Origin: Armatimonas rosea
Lineage (GTDB): Bacteria > Armatimonadota > Armatimonadia > Armatimonadales > Armatimonadaceae
DNA length: 64,000 bases
Direction of reading: 5' to 3'
Assembly (NCBI RefSeq): GCF_014202505.1
Contig: NZ_JACHGW010000003.1
Coordinates: 1 to 64,000 of the forward strand
This document shows, in pieces, positions 42,313 to 50,991 of the stretch (position 1 is its first letter; each line of letters opens with the position of its first letter). The notes under the pieces are model-generated. The model did not search any database. It was not told the DNA's origin and worked only from the letters and a program-made list of their open reading frames with translations. The translations under genes and the position numbers were made by a program.

Positions 42313-43809
42313 TTACTTTCGACGGCGTAGGCGCAGGCCCAGCACACTGGCTCCCAGGCCGACCAGAAGCACTGTCCCGGGCTCAGGAGCCGCATTCGCA
42401 CCAACATACATGGCCAGGAGCTGCCCACGCTCCACCTGCTCGGTGGTCACGCCCACGGAGGTGTGCACCTGCGCGGTGAGCAAGTACCAGCCACTTCCCA
42501 GGATATCGGTTGCGTCGATAATACCCGACGACTCTTCGTCCTGGGTGAGCCCGCCCGCCGCAAACAGAGAGCTATTGAACTCCGCGATCGCGCGCAGGTT
42601 TCCGCTGGAGATATTGTAGTTCCAGATCTTGGCAAGATGGGCGTTGTTACCGGGATCCTCTTGCAGGAGAATATTGCCCACGCGGTCGATAGTGATATTG
42701 TCGAACATCTGCTGACCCTCGGTGCCATCGAGGACCATGGTCAGGTTGCCACCTAGCGTGGGGTTGGTCAGGTCGGTGTAGCGCATGCGCCACAGGCGGC
42801 TCCGGCCCACGGTTGCACCCGTGTTGAAGCGGTCGGTGGTGACAAAGTAGAAGTCATTGGGGTTGCTCGGGTCCCAGGCACCGTCTTCCGGCCGCAGGAA
42901 CTCGGTGACCCCATTGGTGACACTGGTGGTCTGGAGTGTTGCCCCCGTTGTCCCCGAGACATCCCCAAAGCTAAAGAGCGAGAAGCCTGTCGAGCCACCC
43001 TTGCCAAGTCCGCCAAAGGGCGTGGTGCGGTCCTCGGTGGCAAAGTTGCCCACTTTGATGCCGTAGAGGCTCCCGTTGGTCAGGCCCGCTTTTTCGATAT
43101 CCGTGCCCGTGCTGGTCTTGGTGCCGACATAGAGATAGGTCTGGCCGGGCGTGCTGTCGTCGGTGCCCATCACCAGGGTCTTGTCTTGGGCGAAGGGGTT
43201 GGCCACCGAGTTCTCCCAGCTAAACTTACCGAGATGGGGCAGCTCGAACGTCTTGCGTGCATCGGGGCCGGTGGCGATCCAGGCGAAGGCACGGCCTGCT
43301 GTTCCGTTCTCCTCCCCGTTCATAAAGATGCGATTCTGGGTGCCAAGGCCGGTTGCAGCGTTGTAGAACGCACTGGTCACGGGCAGGTCGGCCGAGCAGA
43401 GCCGAGAGACCGTGCTGGTTCCGGTTGAGACCGTGACCGAGGTCGCGAGGTCGCGCCCCGAGTTGACTGTGAGCGTGTTGTTATTGGCCGAGATATTCCA
43501 CTGTGAGACAAAGGCCCCCGCGCTTCCGTGGGCACGGGTGACCCCCGCTGATGCGGAGAGCTCGTGGTTGACCAGGAGCGTAAAGGTGCCATCGCCGTTG
43601 CTGTAGGCACCTTGCCCATCGGGGGTACCGACAAGGTTGTAGCCGCCAATGGAGTCACCCACCGTTAGGATCGAGATGGTCTTCACATCTGAGGCGGTCG
43701 GTAGAATATAGGCGGCGGTGGTGGTACTCGCGCCTTTCAGCTGGGCATAGGCCGCCCCCGACGTAACGGAGAGAGTGAGAGCGAGCAAGAGAACAAGTGG
43801 TGAACGCAT
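42313..43809 (-). CDS. PhoX/DUF839-type alkaline phosphatase-like protein with PEP-CTERM tail
   Basis: The ATG at 43809 (AGGAAA upstream) gives 498 residues. A signal peptide ends AAYAQ near residue 23. TLLVNHELSASAGVTRAHG, NRIFMNGEENGTAGRAFAWIA, LRPEDGAWDPSNPNDFYFVTTDR and DNITIDRVGNILLQEDPGNN follow the PhoX beta-propeller order, with Glu residues in positions used for Ca and Fe ligands. The end, APEPGTVLLVGLGASVLGLRLRRRK, is a PEP-CTERM tail, so the enzyme is probably anchored or released at the surface by exosortase. The gene lies between the hydrolase and the FAD oxidoreductase genes; release of phosphate outside the cell is inferred. Confidence 0.85.
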   Translation of the reverse strand: MRSPLVLLLALTLSVTSGAAYAQLKGASTTTAAYILPTASDVKTISILTVGDSIGGYNLVGTPDGQGAYSNGDGTFTLLVNHELSASAGVTRAHGSAGAFVSQWNISANNNTLTVNSGRDLATSVTVSTGTSTVSRLCSADLPVTSAFYNAATGLGTQNRIFMNGEENGTAGRAFAWIATGPDARKTFELPHLGKFSWENSVANPFAQDKTLVMGTDDSTPGQTYLYVGTKTSTGTDIEKAGLTNGSLYGIKVGNFATEDRTTPFGGLGKGGSTGFSLFSFGDVSGTTGATLQTTSVTNGVTEFLRPEDGAWDPSNPNDFYFVTTDRFNTGATVGRSRLWRMRYTDLTNPTLGGNLTMVLDGTEGQQMFDNITIDRVGNILLQEDPGNNAHLAKIWNYNISSGNLRAIAEFNSSLFAAGGLTQDEESSGIIDATDILGSGWYLLTAQVHTSVGVTTEQVERGQLLAMYVGANAAPEPGTVLLVGLGASVLGLRLRRRK

Positions 43810-43880
43810 GTAAATGTTTCCTTCCGGGCAATCGTAGCAGGCAAACGGACGTAGAAAATTATGGGTCGGTAAACCCTGGT

Positions 43881-44990
43881 TTAAGCCTCGATTAACTCCT
43901 GGGCAACCCGCGCGGCCAGGCCAAAGCTCAGGGTCATCCCCGCCCCACCGACACCCGTGACCAGAGTCACTGCGGGCTCGGGGTGGGCGATGAGCCATGG
44001 CTGGGTCTTGTGCTTCAGATAGAACCCTTGCCAGCGCGAGGCGAGCTGGCAGTCGGGGGTGTCTAAGAAGGTCGCCAGGTACTCCAAGACAAGCGTGTCG
44101 ATCCGCTCGTTGTTGAAGATCGTGATCTCGTCATCGTACTCGTGGCTATCTCCCAGAGTGAGCTCCCCGAGGCCGTTTTGCGACACCAGTACATGGATGC
44201 CGTAGCGCTCGTGCTCGGCGTACTCGGCGTGGAGGCGCGCCTTGAGCGCGGGCAGGGTAGGGCAGCTCTTGAACGACTCGTAGTGGGCGAGGGTGAGCCC
44301 CGCGGCAAGCATCGGGCCGAGCCGCCAGGCACCGGGCTGGGGCACTGTGCGCATCATCTGGAGCTTGCAGACCGTGAGCGCCTGCTCGGCGAGGGCTTGG
44401 GGGTAGAGCGTTGTCAGGTCGTGGCCGCTGCAGACAACCAGGCGCTCGGCGGCAAACGTGCCCGCCGTGGTGGCGAGCTGGGGGGCGCTGTAGCCCCAGA
44501 CCGTGGTCCCAAAGTGGAAGGTCACCCCGTAGCGCTCCGAGAGAAAGGCAGGGAGCTTGGCGATTACCTCGCGCGGATCGACACAGACCTCGGTGGGGCT
44601 CCAGAGCGCGCCGCGCAGGCTCTCCGCCCGAATCCCCCGGGCCTTCTCGTGGACCTGCGCGGCGCTCAGCCACTGGGTCTGGGGAAACGAGAGCTCCTGC
44701 AAGACCGCCGCTTCGTCGTCGGCGTAGGCCAGGTGGAGCGAGCCAGTCTGCTCGTGCCAGAGGTTGGCCTCTTGGAGCACGGTCAGCCAGTGCGCACGGC
44801 TCCGAAGCGCAGTCTCGTAGCGCTCCCCCACCGGCTGTCCGATCAGCCAGAGCATCCCAAAGTTGCGGATGCTCGCCCCCTCGGCGCGGGCGCTGCGCTC
44901 AAAGACCGCCACCCGCTTTCCCGCCCGTGCCAGGTGGTAGGCATGCGCCAGCCCCAGGACACCCGCTCCGACAATCGCTACATCAAACAT
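43881..44990 (-). CDS. FAD-dependent oxidoreductase of the phosphonate-associated (HpnW-like) type
   Basis: The 369 residues are a glycine-oxidase-like DAO-fold flavoprotein. VAIVGAGVLGLAHAYHLARAGKRVAVFER is the FAD motif. ASIRNFGMLWLIGQP is a feature of the TIGR03364-type oxidoreductases that occur beside phosphonatase-like hydrolases (recalled family knowledge). GTFAAERLVVCSGHDL and VTLVTGVGGAGMTLSFGLA are the second and third FAD-contact motifs. It probably oxidises an aminophosphonate or an N-substituted amine. Its start overlaps the stop region of the transporter gene by eight bases, so they are one operon. Confidence 0.85.
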   Translation of the reverse strand: MFDVAIVGAGVLGLAHAYHLARAGKRVAVFERSARAEGASIRNFGMLWLIGQPVGERYETALRSRAHWLTVLQEANLWHEQTGSLHLAYADDEAAVLQELSFPQTQWLSAAQVHEKARGIRAESLRGALWSPTEVCVDPREVIAKLPAFLSERYGVTFHFGTTVWGYSAPQLATTAGTFAAERLVVCSGHDLTTLYPQALAEQALTVCKLQMMRTVPQPGAWRLGPMLAAGLTLAHYESFKSCPTLPALKARLHAEYAEHERYGIHVLVSQNGLGELTLGDSHEYDDEITIFNNERIDTLVLEYLATFLDTPDCQLASRWQGFYLKHKTQPWLIAHPEPAVTLVTGVGGAGMTLSFGLAARVAQELIEA

Positions 44991-46230
44991 CGCGCTTTTT
45001 TTGTTCCTTCCAGAAGTACGCCGCGGGGATCAGCGACACCAGCAAGACCCCGCCCAGGGTGAAGAACGCCCCCTTCCAGCCAAGCGCCACCGAGAGGCGC
45101 GCCATGCTCTCCCCGGCCAGGACCCCGCCCAGGTAGCCGATTCCGTCGATAATGCCGCTTGCCGTCGCGCCGGCTTTCTTCCCCCCAAAGTCCAGCGAGA
45201 GCGCGCCGGCGAGAAACGAGTACGGCCCGATCAGGAAGAAGCCCGTGGCCGAGATCGCAAAGATCAGCAGAGGGCTTCCGGCGGGCAGGAGCGCCAGGGT
45301 CGAGAGCAGGAGCGCGATCACCGGGAGGCTGAGCAGCAGGATAAACGCCCGCCCTGAGCGGCCTAGGCCATCGGAGAGCTTGCCCGCTAGGATCACAGCA
45401 AAGCCTCCAAAGAGAGGGAAAAACGAGCTCTGGGTCGCGGCAGTGCCCTTGGAGAGCTTCCCAAACTCCACGAGGTAGGTGGGAGTCCACTCATTGAAGG
45501 TCTCGCGGGCGAGCGTGAAGGCCAGCGAGATGATGCAGACACACCAGAAGCTCGGGGAGCGCAGGAACGCCTTTGCATCGGGCTCCGGTGTTTCGTCTGG
45601 CGCGGTGCTCTCCCCGGCCTCGGTGGGGGTGGTTGTGCTATTCTCGCGCAGAAAGAGCGCGTTGAGCACGAGTAGGACGGCCAGGACGATCGCGCCCCCG
45701 ATAAAGAGCCCTTGCCAGCCGACTCCATTATTGATCAGTGCCCCGTGGAACTGGCGCGCGGCAAAGTCGCCGAAGAGGTAGGAGAGGCTCAGAACCCCCA
45801 CCGCAGTGCCGTAGCTGCTGGCCGGGTACCAGCTCCCCGTGACCTTGAGGGCACCGGGCCAGCCCAGGGCCTGGATCAGGCGGTTGAGCACCCAAGCGAG
45901 CGTGAAGAGAGGCAGGGTCCCCGAGAAAGCAAACATCAGGCTAAAGACAATCGCGCCGATCATGCCCATGAGGAAGTTGCGCCGCCCGCTCCAGAAGTCC
46001 GCGAGAGCGCCCGAGGCGAACTTGCCGCAGGCGTAGGCGAGGGTTGCGGCGGAGGCCACTCCCCCCAGCGCGATCTTGGCCGCCGCCTTGTCCATCGTGC
46101 CTCCTGCGACCAGGAACTCAATGAGCTGGGGCTTGGCAACCGAGAAGCTGGCGCGGCAGAAGTAGTAGCCCGCGTAGCCCAGGGTGAGCAGGAGCAGGGC
46201 CGTGGCAGGGGAAGAGGGGGGACGTCGCAT
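44983..46230 (-). CDS. MFS transporter of the organophosphate:phosphate antiporter (OPA) type
   Basis: A 415-residue inner-membrane protein with 12 helices and a central loop rich in Thr, Glu and Pro (about residues 205-230). GYAGYYFCRASFSVAKPQL at helix 1, YACGKFASGALADFWSGRRNFLMGM at helices 2-3, and WYPASSYGTAVGVLSLSYLFGDFAARQFHG near helix 4-5 match the GlpT/UhpT lineage, which imports phosphorylated compounds. Co-transcription with the FAD oxidoreductase suggests uptake of a phosphonate or phosphate ester. A promoter was not identified. Confidence 0.85.
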   Translation of the reverse strand: MRRPPSSPATALLLLTLGYAGYYFCRASFSVAKPQLIEFLVAGGTMDKAAAKIALGGVASAATLAYACGKFASGALADFWSGRRNFLMGMIGAIVFSLMFAFSGTLPLFTLAWVLNRLIQALGWPGALKVTGSWYPASSYGTAVGVLSLSYLFGDFAARQFHGALINNGVGWQGLFIGGAIVLAVLLVLNALFLRENSTTTPTEAGESTAPDETPEPDAKAFLRSPSFWCVCIISLAFTLARETFNEWTPTYLVEFGKLSKGTAATQSSFFPLFGGFAVILAGKLSDGLGRSGRAFILLLSLPVIALLLSTLALLPAGSPLLIFAISATGFFLIGPYSFLAGALSLDFGGKKAGATASGIIDGIGYLGGVLAGESMARLSVALGWKGAFFTLGGVLLVSLIPAAYFWKEQKKRDV

Positions 46231-46348
46231 TTCTTGTCCTATCGTCGTAACATCGAATAATCTACTGTGCGCATTATAGAGTATGGGTTAACATTTTGTG
46301 AAACTTCCCCAAGGGGCATGGTGTACAATGGCAGAGGAGAGAGTCACG

Positions 46349-47896
46349 GTGAGAAAAATCAAGAAACTGGTGTTGGTGAGCGGGGCATTTTTAGGGGCAG
46401 GCTGTGCGGGAACGAGCCCGAATCTCTCGACACCGCAGATGCAGACGCCCTCCTTAGGCGGGGGGCTGGGGGCACGCTCGGTTGCCTCCCCTGCGCCGGG
46501 TGCCACAGCGGAGGCGTCCCTTGCGCCCCTGGAGACTGTCGCGACTCCCGAGAAGACCTTTGTGCAGCCTCCCTACCTCCAGCTGGGCAACCGCCCGACT
46601 CTCGGGGGAAAGACCGAGGGCCTGGAGCTACTCTGGATCGTCCCCGCCGATACCAAGCTCGACGAGTGGAGCGTTGAGACGCGCCTACCGGGGGCGGCGG
46701 CGGCCACGACCTCCTGGACAAAGATCAAGGGGAAGCTGAGCGCCAAGCCGGTCGCAGTCGGGGTGATCAAGCCGGAGCTGGTCGTGAGCGCGCCGCTGGA
46801 GGGGCTGGCACCGGGGAAGCTCTTTGACTACCGTATCCTGCGGGGCGACAAGCCGGTCTTTGCCGCCCGTGCGCGTGCCCGCAAGACCGCCAAGGAGCCG
46901 CAGCGCTTCGTGCTCTTTGGAGACTGCGCGCAGGGCACCGACGGCCAGAAGAAAGTGGCGGCGCAGACCCTGGCGGCCAAGCCCGACTATGTCTTTATCA
47001 CCGGGGATATTGTCTACGGCAAGGGGCTGGCGAGCGAGTACGTGAAGAACTACTGGCCGGTCTATAATGCCGAGACCGCCGGTGCCGATGGCGTCCCGCT
47101 GCTGCGCTCAACCCTGACGGTGGCCGCGCCGGGCAACCACGATATCCGCTCCACGACTCTGGAGAAGACCGCTGACGGTTTTGCCTACTTCTACTACTGG
47201 AGCCAGCCGCTCAATGGGCCTGCGGTGGCGAGCACGAAGTTCGCCTCGCCGCTGGGGAGCACGGATACCAAGGCGTTTCTGACCGCCGCAGGCGAGCGCT
47301 ACCCCCGCATGGCGAGCTTCTCCTACGACTATGGCAACGCTCACTGGACGGTTTTAGATGCCAATGCCTACATGGACTGGAGCGATCCGGCCCTGATGCA
47401 GTGGGTGGAGGCGGACCTGAAGGCGGCGCAGAAGGCCACCTGGCGCTTTGTCGCGTTCCACCACCCGCCGTTTAACTCCAACGCCGAGCACTTCAACGAC
47501 CAGTGGATGCGGGTGCTCGCGCCGCTCTTTGAGAAGTACGGGGTCTCCGTGGTCTGGGCGGGGCATGTCCACGACTACCAGCGCAGCTACCCACTGACCT
47601 TTCTTCCCACGAAGCCGCGCGATACCAAGGGCGCGGTGGAGGGGAAACTCACGCTCAACAAGACCTACGATGGGGTCAAGAACACCAAGCCCAACGCGCC
47701 GATCTATATTGTCTCCGGTGCGGGCGGTGCGGGGCTCTACAAGAACCTCGAAAAGGGAAAACTACAGGACTTCACTGCGAAGTATATCGACGATACCCAC
47801 TCACTGACCGTGGTGGATCTCACCGATAAGACGCTGGACGCCCGGCAAGTCGGGGCCGACGGCAAAGAACTCGATCACTGGAAAATAACCAAATGA
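46349..47896 (+). CDS. Metallophosphoesterase lipoprotein, purple-acid-phosphatase-like
   Basis: The GTG at 46349 is chosen because AGGAGAG lies eight bases upstream and the frame then starts with a lipoprotein signal ([18 protein letters not shown]); 515 residues. Residues about 70-180 form a fibronectin-like N-terminal domain ([19 protein letters not shown]). The catalytic domain has [32 protein letters not shown] and [14 protein letters not shown], the five metal-binding blocks. It should cut phosphate esters outside the membrane. The stop overlaps the sod start as ATGA. Confidence 0.88.
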   Translation: MRKIKKLVLVSGAFLGAGCAGTSPNLSTPQMQTPSLGGGLGARSVASPAPGATAEASLAPLETVATPEKTFVQPPYLQLGNRPTLGGKTEGLELLWIVPADTKLDEWSVETRLPGAAAATTSWTKIKGKLSAKPVAVGVIKPELVVSAPLEGLAPGKLFDYRILRGDKPVFAARARARKTAKEPQRFVLFGDCAQGTDGQKKVAAQTLAAKPDYVFITGDIVYGKGLASEYVKNYWPVYNAETAGADGVPLLRSTLTVAAPGNHDIRSTTLEKTADGFAYFYYWSQPLNGPAVASTKFASPLGSTDTKAFLTAAGERYPRMASFSYDYGNAHWTVLDANAYMDWSDPALMQWVEADLKAAQKATWRFVAFHHPPFNSNAEHFNDQWMRVLAPLFEKYGVSVVWAGHVHDYQRSYPLTFLPTKPRDTKGAVEGKLTLNKTYDGVKNTKPNAPIYIVSGAGGAGLYKNLEKGKLQDFTAKYIDDTHSLTVVDLTDKTLDARQVGADGKELDHWKITK

Positions 47897-48540
47897 CACC
47901 TAACAACCAACAACCTGCACCCACCGGACCCTTCTCGCTGCCCGCGCTGGCCTACCCGCCCGCCGCCCTGGAGCCGCATATCGATGCCCAGACCATGCAG
48001 ATCCACCACGATAAGCACCACCAGACCTACATCACCAACCTCAACAACGCGGTTGCCAAGGTCTACGGACCGAACAGCCGGGTGATGTCCGCCGAGGCGC
48101 TGCTTAAGAACCTAGAGCGCATCCCCGAGGACAGCCGCGCCGCGGTTCGCAACAACGCTGGGGGCCATGTCAACCATACGATCTTCTGGACCCTGATGAA
48201 GCCGGGTGGCGGCGGCGCCCCGACCGGCGCGATTGCGGATGCGATCAAGGGGACGTTTGGGGACTTTGACAAGTTCAAGGCGGCGTTCGAGGACGCGGGC
48301 CTGAAGCGCTTTGGGAGCGGCTGGGTCTGGCTCTCGGTGAAGAAGGGTAAGCTGGAGCTAGCCTCCTATCCCTACCAGGACACCCCGATCCTAGAGGGCG
48401 GCGTCCCCGTGCTGGGCAACGATGTCTGGGAGCATGCCTACTACCTGAAGTACCAGAACAAGCGCGCCGACTACCTCAAGGCGTGGTGGAATGTCGTGAA
48501 CTGGGACGAGGTCAACAACCGCCTGAAGATGGGCCGCTAG
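47893..48540 (+). CDS. Superoxide dismutase, Mn/Fe family
   Basis: Converts superoxide to hydrogen peroxide and oxygen. The 215 residues contain all metal ligands: [13 protein letters not shown] (His), [10 protein letters not shown] (His), and [11 protein letters not shown] (Asp and His). Gly-Gly-His with later residues GSGWVWLSV favours Mn or cambialistic use, but this cannot be settled by eye. There is no signal peptide, so it is cytosolic. Start and upstream stop overlap as ATGA, so it is translated with the lipoprotein phosphoesterase. Confidence 0.95.
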   Translation: MTPNNQQPAPTGPFSLPALAYPPAALEPHIDAQTMQIHHDKHHQTYITNLNNAVAKVYGPNSRVMSAEALLKNLERIPEDSRAAVRNNAGGHVNHTIFWTLMKPGGGGAPTGAIADAIKGTFGDFDKFKAAFEDAGLKRFGSGWVWLSVKKGKLELASYPYQDTPILEGGVPVLGNDVWEHAYYLKYQNKRADYLKAWWNVVNWDEVNNRLKMGR

Positions 48541-48564
48541 GCTGGTTTGCCGGGGAGGCGGCGG

Positions 48565-50349
48565 CTAGCGCCGCCGCCGTCGCCCAAGCTTGCCACGGTC
48601 TGGGTCGCCCTCAGGACGTGCGCCGGTGACAGGCAAGTCGCGCATGACGTCGGTGGAGGGGGCTGACCCGACCGAGGCGTCCGCACCCTGAAGAATCGTG
48701 AGGGTGTCCGGGTCGGTGGGCTGCTGGAGCGTGCCACTGAGCAAGATCGCGTGGGGCACGGGCCGCGATGGCAGGTCCTTGGCGGTGTGGCCGGTCGCGA
48801 TAATCTTGCCGTCGTAGACAATGCTGGTGGAGAAGCCCGAGTCCATCAAGACCGCCTCGTGGACCCCTGCGGCTGCCGCGCCCTTGGCCATCATCTCCGT
48901 GGTGATCACCTCCATGGTCGCGCCCAGCACGGGCTCGCCCTTGTCGGTGACCCCGAAGAACGCGCGCTTTCTCGGGTCGTTGAAGTCCCGCGCGGCGTAG
49001 GGGCCGATCTCTTTCTTCGTGCGGGCAACCCCATCGTGGACGATCCACGCGCCGCCCAGAAAGACATCGCTCATGTTGGGCATGAGGGAGAGCAGGCTGA
49101 CCTCGTCGTTGTTGGCGTAGGGGTTGAACGGAACAATTGCGATCTTCTTGGGGCCCCAGACCACGAGGGGGCGGTTCCAGATGCGCGGCATGCGCAGCTT
49201 GTCTTCATCGGCGAAGAAGGCGTTCTCGATCTGGGTGCGACAGGGGCCGATCAGGGCATTGTCCACCGAGCGCAGGTCCGCATTCACGAAAAACGTCCCG
49301 TTCATCCCCGCGACTGTGTTGGGTGTGTCGCGGATAAACTCGCCCACGGACTTGCGGCCCGTGTCGGTGGCGCGGACGGTGAGCGGCCTGCCGCCCTTGA
49401 CCAGCACGAGCTTGATGCCGTCGTAGGTGCCGGTCTCTAGGCGCACGGGGGTCTCGGCGAGGTCCCGCTCAAACACGGCGGCCGGTGCCTCGACCGTGAT
49501 CCGCTGGCACTCCTCCCAGGCCTTTTGCAGGCGTGTGTGGATGTAGCGATTGACCGCCAGGATGCTGGGCGACTGCTCCGCGGGGCCGTTCTCGACCGTG
49601 AAGCCCAGCGTGTAGCCGATCTGCTGCGCGAGGGCGAAGGTCTGGGCATCGCCGCGGCCCTCGGGGTAGGCGATCTGCGTGACCGGATGGCCCAGCTGCG
49701 CCTCTAGGAGCTGCTTGGCATCGGCCAGCTCGGTCTGCTGGACATCGAGGGGGAGCTTCTCAAACTCGCCGGGGTGGGTGACCGTGTGCGAGCCGATGGT
49801 GACTAGCTTCTCGCTATCGAGCTGCTTGAGGGTCTCCCAGCTCATCTTGGGGTGGGGCCCCTTGGTATTGCCCACAAAAGCGGTGTGGACAAACATCACG
49901 CTGGGGATTTTCTTCTCTTTGAGCAGGGGGTAGGCGTTCTTGTAGAAGCCCAGGTAGTTATCGTCGAAGGTGAGCAGGACGGCTTTTTCAGGGACCTCGT
50001 CGCCGCGCACGAGGTGGCGCTGGAGCTGCTCGACACTGATAAACTGCGCGCCCTGCTTCTCCAGATAGGCGATCTGGTCCTTAAACTCATCGGCGGTGCA
50101 GTCGAAGAAGACTGTCTTTTGCTTCTTGGTGGCGACAATGTCGTGGTACATGATCACCGGGATGCGCCGGCCCTGTGCCCGGGGCGAGATTCCCCCAAAG
50201 ATGGTCGGGTCGAACGGTCCGGGAGTCGCGGGGCGCTCGGGCGTAGCCGGGGTCTCCGTGGGAGGAGCACTGGATTGGGTTCGCGAGGGACACTTTGCAC
50301 CACTAAGTGCGACGGCGGCGAGCGCCAGAAAACACAGAGACTTCTTCAT
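48565..50349 (-). CDS. Polysaccharide deacetylase fused to a phosphodiester glycosidase (NAGPA) domain
   Basis: The 594 residues begin with a lipoprotein-like signal (LAAVALSGAKC). Residues about 55-280 are a NodB-type deacetylase: VIMYHDI, VLLTFDDNYLG, TIGSHTVTHP and IAYPEGRGD carry the metal and catalytic residues. Residues about 310-560 match the phosphodiester glycosidase (NAGPA) family: TYDGIKLVLVKGGRPLTV, GMNGTFFVNADLRS, IGPYAARDFNDPRKRAFFGVTDKGEPVLGA, EAVLMDSGFSTSIVYDG. It probably edits exported or cell-wall glycans. A TATACT box lies nine bases before the ATG. The final residues are Arg-rich. Confidence 0.9.
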   Translation of the reverse strand: MKKSLCFLALAAVALSGAKCPSRTQSSAPPTETPATPERPATPGPFDPTIFGGISPRAQGRRIPVIMYHDIVATKKQKTVFFDCTADEFKDQIAYLEKQGAQFISVEQLQRHLVRGDEVPEKAVLLTFDDNYLGFYKNAYPLLKEKKIPSVMFVHTAFVGNTKGPHPKMSWETLKQLDSEKLVTIGSHTVTHPGEFEKLPLDVQQTELADAKQLLEAQLGHPVTQIAYPEGRGDAQTFALAQQIGYTLGFTVENGPAEQSPSILAVNRYIHTRLQKAWEECQRITVEAPAAVFERDLAETPVRLETGTYDGIKLVLVKGGRPLTVRATDTGRKSVGEFIRDTPNTVAGMNGTFFVNADLRSVDNALIGPCRTQIENAFFADEDKLRMPRIWNRPLVVWGPKKIAIVPFNPYANNDEVSLLSLMPNMSDVFLGGAWIVHDGVARTKKEIGPYAARDFNDPRKRAFFGVTDKGEPVLGATMEVITTEMMAKGAAAAGVHEAVLMDSGFSTSIVYDGKIIATGHTAKDLPSRPVPHAILLSGTLQQPTDPDTLTILQGADASVGSAPSTDVMRDLPVTGARPEGDPDRGKLGRRRRR

Positions 50350-50373
50350 GCGCTTTTCAGTATACCCTGCTCT

Positions 50374-50826
50374 CTATTTGGGGAGGCGCTCGACTAGCTC
50401 GCGGAACTCGCGGACATCCTCGAACTGGCGGTAGACCGAGGCGAAGCGAACATAGGCGACCGTGTCGAGCAGGCGGAGCTTTTCCATCAAGAGCTCGCCA
50501 ATCGCCTGCGACGATACCTCGCGCTCGGCGCGGGCGTAGAGGGCGCGCTCTAGCTCATCGACTAGCTGGGAGAGGGCGGCATCGGGGACGGGGCGCTTCT
50601 TGCAGGCGAGCTCGATGGCGCGGCGGAGCTTGCCCCGCTCGAAGGGCTCGCGGGCACCGTTGTTCTTGAGCACCATCAGGCGCAGCTCCTCCACCTCCTC
50701 GAACGTGGTGAAGCGACCCAGGCAGGACTCACACTCACGCCGCCGCCGAATGGCCGCTCCTTCACGGATGGGACGAGAGTCGAGGACATGGTCTTTGTCG
50801 AGAGTTCCACAGTACGGACAGCGCAT
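50374..50826 (-). CDS. nrdR: Transcriptional repressor of ribonucleotide reductase genes
   Basis: The ATG at 50826 has GGAGGG seven bases upstream; 150 residues, the usual length. MRCPYCGTLDKDHVLDSR and RRRRECESCLGRFTTFEEVE form the zinc ribbon with four Cys. The ATP-cone follows (LMVLKNNGAREPFERGKLRRAIELACKKRPV), binding ATP/dATP to control nrd promoters. No nrd genes or clear NrdR boxes are in the window. A TAGAAT box lies ten bases before the start codon. Confidence 0.96.
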   Translation of the reverse strand: MRCPYCGTLDKDHVLDSRPIREGAAIRRRRECESCLGRFTTFEEVEELRLMVLKNNGAREPFERGKLRRAIELACKKRPVPDAALSQLVDELERALYARAEREVSSQAIGELLMEKLRLLDTVAYVRFASVYRQFEDVREFRELVERLPK

Positions 50827-50991
50827 AGATCCCTCCATTCTACCTGAACTCTGGTATCCCTGGTACGTCTAGCAGGTATATTGTCAGGCAGTAACTACCG
50901 ATAACAGAGAGAAAACCTGTGAAGTCACCCAGCCGACTATGGTATAACCTATCATACTTACCAGGGTAGTTCTGAGGGATCATCGCTAACT

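Noticed and set aside
50839..50991. Imperfect inverted repeat GGTATAACC...TATCATACTTACC upstream of the cyclase as an NrdR box or CRP site
   Set aside because: It does not match ACACTATAT-like NrdR boxes or TGTGA-type CRP sites; it more likely just contains an A/T-rich -10 region.
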